This document shows, piece by piece, positions 61,533-64,000 of a DNA stretch of 64,000 nucleotides. The position numbers were made by a program, and so were the translations under genes. The notes below the pieces were generated by a model, which was not told the origin of the DNA, searched no databases, and saw only the letters and a list, made by a program, of their open reading frames with translations. This stretch comes from CAWDVH01 sp963805705 (GTDB lineage Bacteria > Actinomycetota > Actinomycetes > Streptosporangiales > Streptosporangiaceae). The DNA lies in assembly GCA_963805705.1 (NCBI GenBank), contig CAWDVH010000001.1, positions 1,116,001 to 1,180,000 on the forward strand. The letters run 5' to 3'. Each line of letters opens with the position of its first letter. The first letter of the stretch is position 1.

Positions 61533-62363
61533 CTACCGGAGCCCGGCGAACAGGTCGTGCTCGGGCACCGGGGCGCCCGTGGTGTCGCTGGCCCGGATGA
61601 AGCTCTCGCGGCCGAAGACCTGCTGCGCGATCTGCGGCGGGATCTTGCTGAACCAGGACTCGCCGATCTGGCTGGCGTGGGCCATCAGCGCGTCGCGCTT
61701 GCGGTCCAGCACCGGCTGGATGTCGATCGTGGTGGTGATCCGCCGCTCCGATTCCTCCATCTGGCGCTGCATCTCGGCCGTGAAGTCCGAGGCATCGGGA
61801 ACATCCTCGCCCAGCTCGCGCAGGACATCCCAGATCTTGCGCCAGTCACTGCCCCGCATGGCCGACTCGTAGAACTTCGCCGTGATCGGCGAGGCCGCGG
61901 CCGCGGCGGCCGCGGCCTTAGTGGCGTGCACGTGGTCGGGGTGCTGGTAAGCGCCCTGGGGGTCGTAGCTGATCACGACCTGCGGCTGGTAGCGCTCGAT
62001 GAGCACGCCGATCCGGGCCGCGACCTGCGCCTCAGGAATATTGCAGAACGCATCCGGCCGGTCCTTGTAGTCCCAGTCCGGCATGCCGGAATCGTGGTAG
62101 CCGAGCAGTTCGAGCTCGGTCACGCCGAGAATCTTGACCGACTCTCGCAGCTCGGCCAGCCGGGTCTCCGCGACGGCCGTCTCGTCATGGCCGGCCGTGC
62201 CCGGCTTGACGCCGCCGGGCCCGTCGCCGAATTCCCCGTTCGTGCACGTGACCACGATCGTCTGTACGCCTTCGTCACCATATTTGGCCAGGACGCCGCC
62301 GGTGCTCGACGCCTCGTCATCCGGATGTGCGTGTACGGCCATCAAGGTAAGGGTCTTTGCCAT
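61533..62363 (-). CDS. mca: Mycothiol S-conjugate amidase
   Basis: 276 residues of the LmbE/PIG-L fold with zinc ligands in VHAHPDDEASS and QHPDHVHATK. The middle has TCTNGEFGDGPGGV, LGYHDSGMPDW and, in the C-terminal part, ESERRITTTIDIQPVLDRKR plus ALMAHASQIGESWFSKIP, which separate Mca from MshB. It cleaves mycothiol conjugates so that mercapturic acids can be exported, which identifies the host as a mycothiol-producing actinomycete. Confidence 0.95.
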   Translation of the reverse strand: MAKTLTLMAVHAHPDDEASSTGGVLAKYGDEGVQTIVVTCTNGEFGDGPGGVKPGTAGHDETAVAETRLAELRESVKILGVTELELLGYHDSGMPDWDYKDRPDAFCNIPEAQVAARIGVLIERYQPQVVISYDPQGAYQHPDHVHATKAAAAAAAASPITAKFYESAMRGSDWRKIWDVLRELGEDVPDASDFTAEMQRQMEESERRITTTIDIQPVLDRKRDALMAHASQIGESWFSKIPPQIAQQVFGRESFIRASDTTGAPVPEHDLFAGLR

Positions 62364-62424
62364 GCCCTTAGCCTGCCCGATGAACGGGCGTGGTCGGGCA
62401 GGCGGGCTGGCCGGCGTGTCCGGA

Positions 62425-62913
62425 TCAGGCGCGCGGCCCGCGGACGGCGGTCACTAGGCCCGGCGCCGCGGCCTCGATCATGCGCAGCACCCGCTCATAG
62501 TCCGCCGCCCCGCCGCGGACCGGATCAGGCACATCCAGCGCGCCATCGCAGGCCGGGTCGAAACTGCGCAGCAGGACGACCTTCGCCGCGCTGGCCGCGT
62601 CCGGCGCGACCTGGCGCAGTAGCTCCTGGTGGCCGGTGTCCAGCGCCACGATCAGGTCGTAGCGGCTGAACATGTCCAGCTCGAATGGGCGGCCCGCATG
62701 CCGGCTCCCGTAACCGCGGGCCGCCAGCGCGGCCACCGCCCGCGGATCCGCCGGCCCGCCAGGATCGGCGGCCCGCAGGCCGGAGCTGGCCACCTCGGCC
62801 GCGTCCGCCAGGCCCGCGTCGGCCAGGCAGCGCCGCAGGACATGCTCGGCCATCGGCGACCGGCAGGTATTGCCCGAGCAGACGAACATCAGCCGGTAAC
62901 GTTCGTTCACCAT
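62425..62913 (-). CDS. Low-molecular-weight protein-tyrosine phosphatase
   Basis: 162 residues from ATG 62913. The P-loop is LMFVCSGNTCRSPMAEHVLR (Cys and Arg of C-x5-R) and the general-acid Asp is in ALDVPDPVRGGAADY. Phosphatases of this group act on bacterial Tyr kinases, arginine phosphate, or are relatives of arsenate reductases. Its start codon overlaps that of the divergent flavoprotein gene (CAT/ATG sharing bases 62912-62913), leaving no spacer. Confidence 0.92.
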   Translation of the reverse strand: MVNERYRLMFVCSGNTCRSPMAEHVLRRCLADAGLADAAEVASSGLRAADPGGPADPRAVAALAARGYGSRHAGRPFELDMFSRYDLIVALDTGHQELLRQVAPDAASAAKVVLLRSFDPACDGALDVPDPVRGGAADYERVLRMIEAAAPGLVTAVRGPRA

Positions 62914-64000
62914 GTCCACAGGTATACCGCCACCGCCAGGCGCGCGGCCGCCGGCCAACTGGGCCGGGAACGTCACCTTCACCGCGCAGCGCTTCCACCG
63001 GCCGGCCAGCGTCGGGGAACTGCAGGCCCTGGTCGCCGGCCGCGAGCGGGTCCGGGCCCTGGGCACCGGTCACTCGTTCAGCCCCATCGCTGACACGCCG
63101 GGGGACCTGGTCTCCGTCACGGGCCTTCCGAAGATCATCGAGGTGGACTCGGGGGCGTCGACGGTGCTGGTCAGCGCGGGCCTCCGGTATGGCGAGCTGG
63201 CCGGGCGACTGCACGAAATGGGCTACGCCCTGCGCAATCTCGCCTCGCTGCCGCACATCGGCATCGCCGGGGCCTGCGCGACCGGCACTCATGGCTCCGG
63301 AGACGGCAACGGCAGCCTCGCGACCGCCGTCCGCGCCCTGGAGATGGTCACCGCGCCGGGCGACGTCGTGGCCATGAGCCGGGATGCCGGTGGTGACCAG
63401 TTCCGCGGCGCCGTCGTGGGGCTCGGGGCGCTGGGGATAGTCACCCGCCTGACGCTGGACATCGGGCCGGCCTTCGATATCCGCCAGTACGTCTACGACG
63501 ACCTGCCGCGCGAGCAGCTCGACGAGCATTTCGAACAGGTCACTGCCAGTGCCTACAGCGTGAGCTTGTTCACCGACTGGCGCGGCTCGCCGGTGCGCCA
63601 GGTGTGGCTGAAGCGCCGGGCCGACCAGGACGGCTCCGCGCTGGCGCGGACGCGCTGGCTGGGGGCCCGGCTGGCCGACGGCCCGCGGCATCCGGTGCCG
63701 GGCATGTCCCCCGACGCCTGCACGCCGCAGCTGGGGGTGCCCGGACCCTGGCACGAGCGGCTACCGCACTTCCGGCTGGATTTCACGCCCAGCAGCGGCG
63801 CTGAGCTCCAGTCGGAGTACCTCATGCCGCGCCGGCATGCGATCGAGGCGCTCGCGGCGCTCGACCGCATCAGGGACCAGGTGGCTCCCGTGCTCCAGAT
63901 ATCGGAGATCCGCACCGTCGCCGCGGACGAGCTGTGGCTGAGCCCGTGCTATCAGCGCGACAGCGTCGCGATCCACTTCACCTGGATCAAGGACACCAGC
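62912..64000 (+). CDS. FAD-dependent alditol/xylitol oxidase-like protein, 3' truncated
   Basis: The frame is open from ATG 62912 to the window end (363 residues), without a stop. Residues 16-200 form the PCMH-type FAD domain: RALGTGHSFSPIADT contains the His expected to bind FAD covalently, followed by LVSAGLRYGELAGRLHEMGY, LPHIGIAGACATGTHGSGDG and VVGLGALGIVTRLTLDIG. The rest is the start of the ALO/AldO substrate domain, with SVSLFTDWRG and EYLMPRRHAIEAL. AldO-type enzymes oxidise alditols such as xylitol or sorbitol with O2. Confidence 0.9.
   Translation, partial: MSTGIPPPPGARPPANWAGNVTFTAQRFHRPASVGELQALVAGRERVRALGTGHSFSPIADTPGDLVSVTGLPKIIEVDSGASTVLVSAGLRYGELAGRLHEMGYALRNLASLPHIGIAGACATGTHGSGDGNGSLATAVRALEMVTAPGDVVAMSRDAGGDQFRGAVVGLGALGIVTRLTLDIGPAFDIRQYVYDDLPREQLDEHFEQVTASAYSVSLFTDWRGSPVRQVWLKRRADQDGSALARTRWLGARLADGPRHPVPGMSPDACTPQLGVPGPWHERLPHFRLDFTPSSGAELQSEYLMPRRHAIEALAALDRIRDQVAPVLQISEIRTVAADELWLSPCYQRDSVAIHFTWIKDTS

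Overview
The window is very G+C-rich, densely coded DNA with many GTG starts and stop/start overlaps of the ATGA or GTGA type. It encodes mycothiol S-conjugate amidase, a MarP-type acid-resistance protease, an EphE-like hydrolase, several NarL-type two-component systems and a group 1h (formerly group 5) [NiFe]-hydrogenase. Together these point to an aerobic, probably soil-living actinomycete. I cannot name the genus. I see no tRNA, rRNA, CRISPR array, insertion sequence or prophage.

Layout. (1) 1-16.5 kb is signalling: a receiver-cyclase fusion cut by the window edge, an orphan ABC ATPase, three histidine kinases, four further response regulators, two small unknown proteins, an SDR oxidoreductase, an HD hydrolase, purC, and an ABC ATPase overlapping a TauE/SafE permease gene. 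(2) 16.5-27.7 kb is mostly housekeeping: an SDR coupled to a QueA-family enzyme, serB, an S66 peptidase, a K+-independent H+-pyrophosphatase, a STAS/anti-sigma-kinase pair, a DUF1998-type helicase and a HAD phosphatase. (3) 28.1-33.8 kb matches the Mycobacterium tuberculosis order Rv3669-ephE-marP-NUDIX-nth, with a DUF309 gene inserted and a ComF-type gene at the end. (4) 34.0-37.2 kb holds two tandem polytopic membrane proteins that are almost identical at DNA level except in extracytoplasmic segments; corA follows. (5) 38.3-53.3 kb is the hydrogenase locus. On the minus strand lie hhyS, hhyL, a NifU/four-Cys Rieske-like protein, DUF5947- and DUF6084-like proteins and a large unknown protein. 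On the plus strand, after a divergent regulator, lie YceI, two SIS-domain proteins, a HypC-like protein, a maturation protease and hypC-D-E-A-B. hypF lies apart at 58.2-60.6 kb. (6) 53.3-58.2 kb is a small accessory region: DinB-like, two DUF899 proteins, DUF2182, an SDR, an ArsR-type repressor and an SRPBCC protein, with duplication scars and matching operator palindromes. (7) 60.6-64 kb: amidohydrolase, mca, a low-molecular-weight phosphatase, and an alditol-oxidase-like flavoprotein cut by the window end.

How it works together. The hydrogenase locus contains the structural subunits, a likely electron-transfer Fe-S protein, and the Hyp set for the Fe(CN)2CO and nickel centres (HypA-F plus an endopeptidase). 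This fits scavenging of atmospheric H2 during starvation. The pyrophosphatase, mycothiol amidase, MarP and stress-type kinases fit the same persistence lifestyle.

Caution. Five genes are broken by eight single-base frameshifts, most in G/C runs or GC repeats: the kinase at 8.2-10.3 kb (three), the pyrophosphatase, the helicase (two), the NUDIX gene and the hydrogenase-linked unknown gene. Sequence or assembly errors are more likely than five independent pseudogenes, and the reading frames should be treated accordingly.
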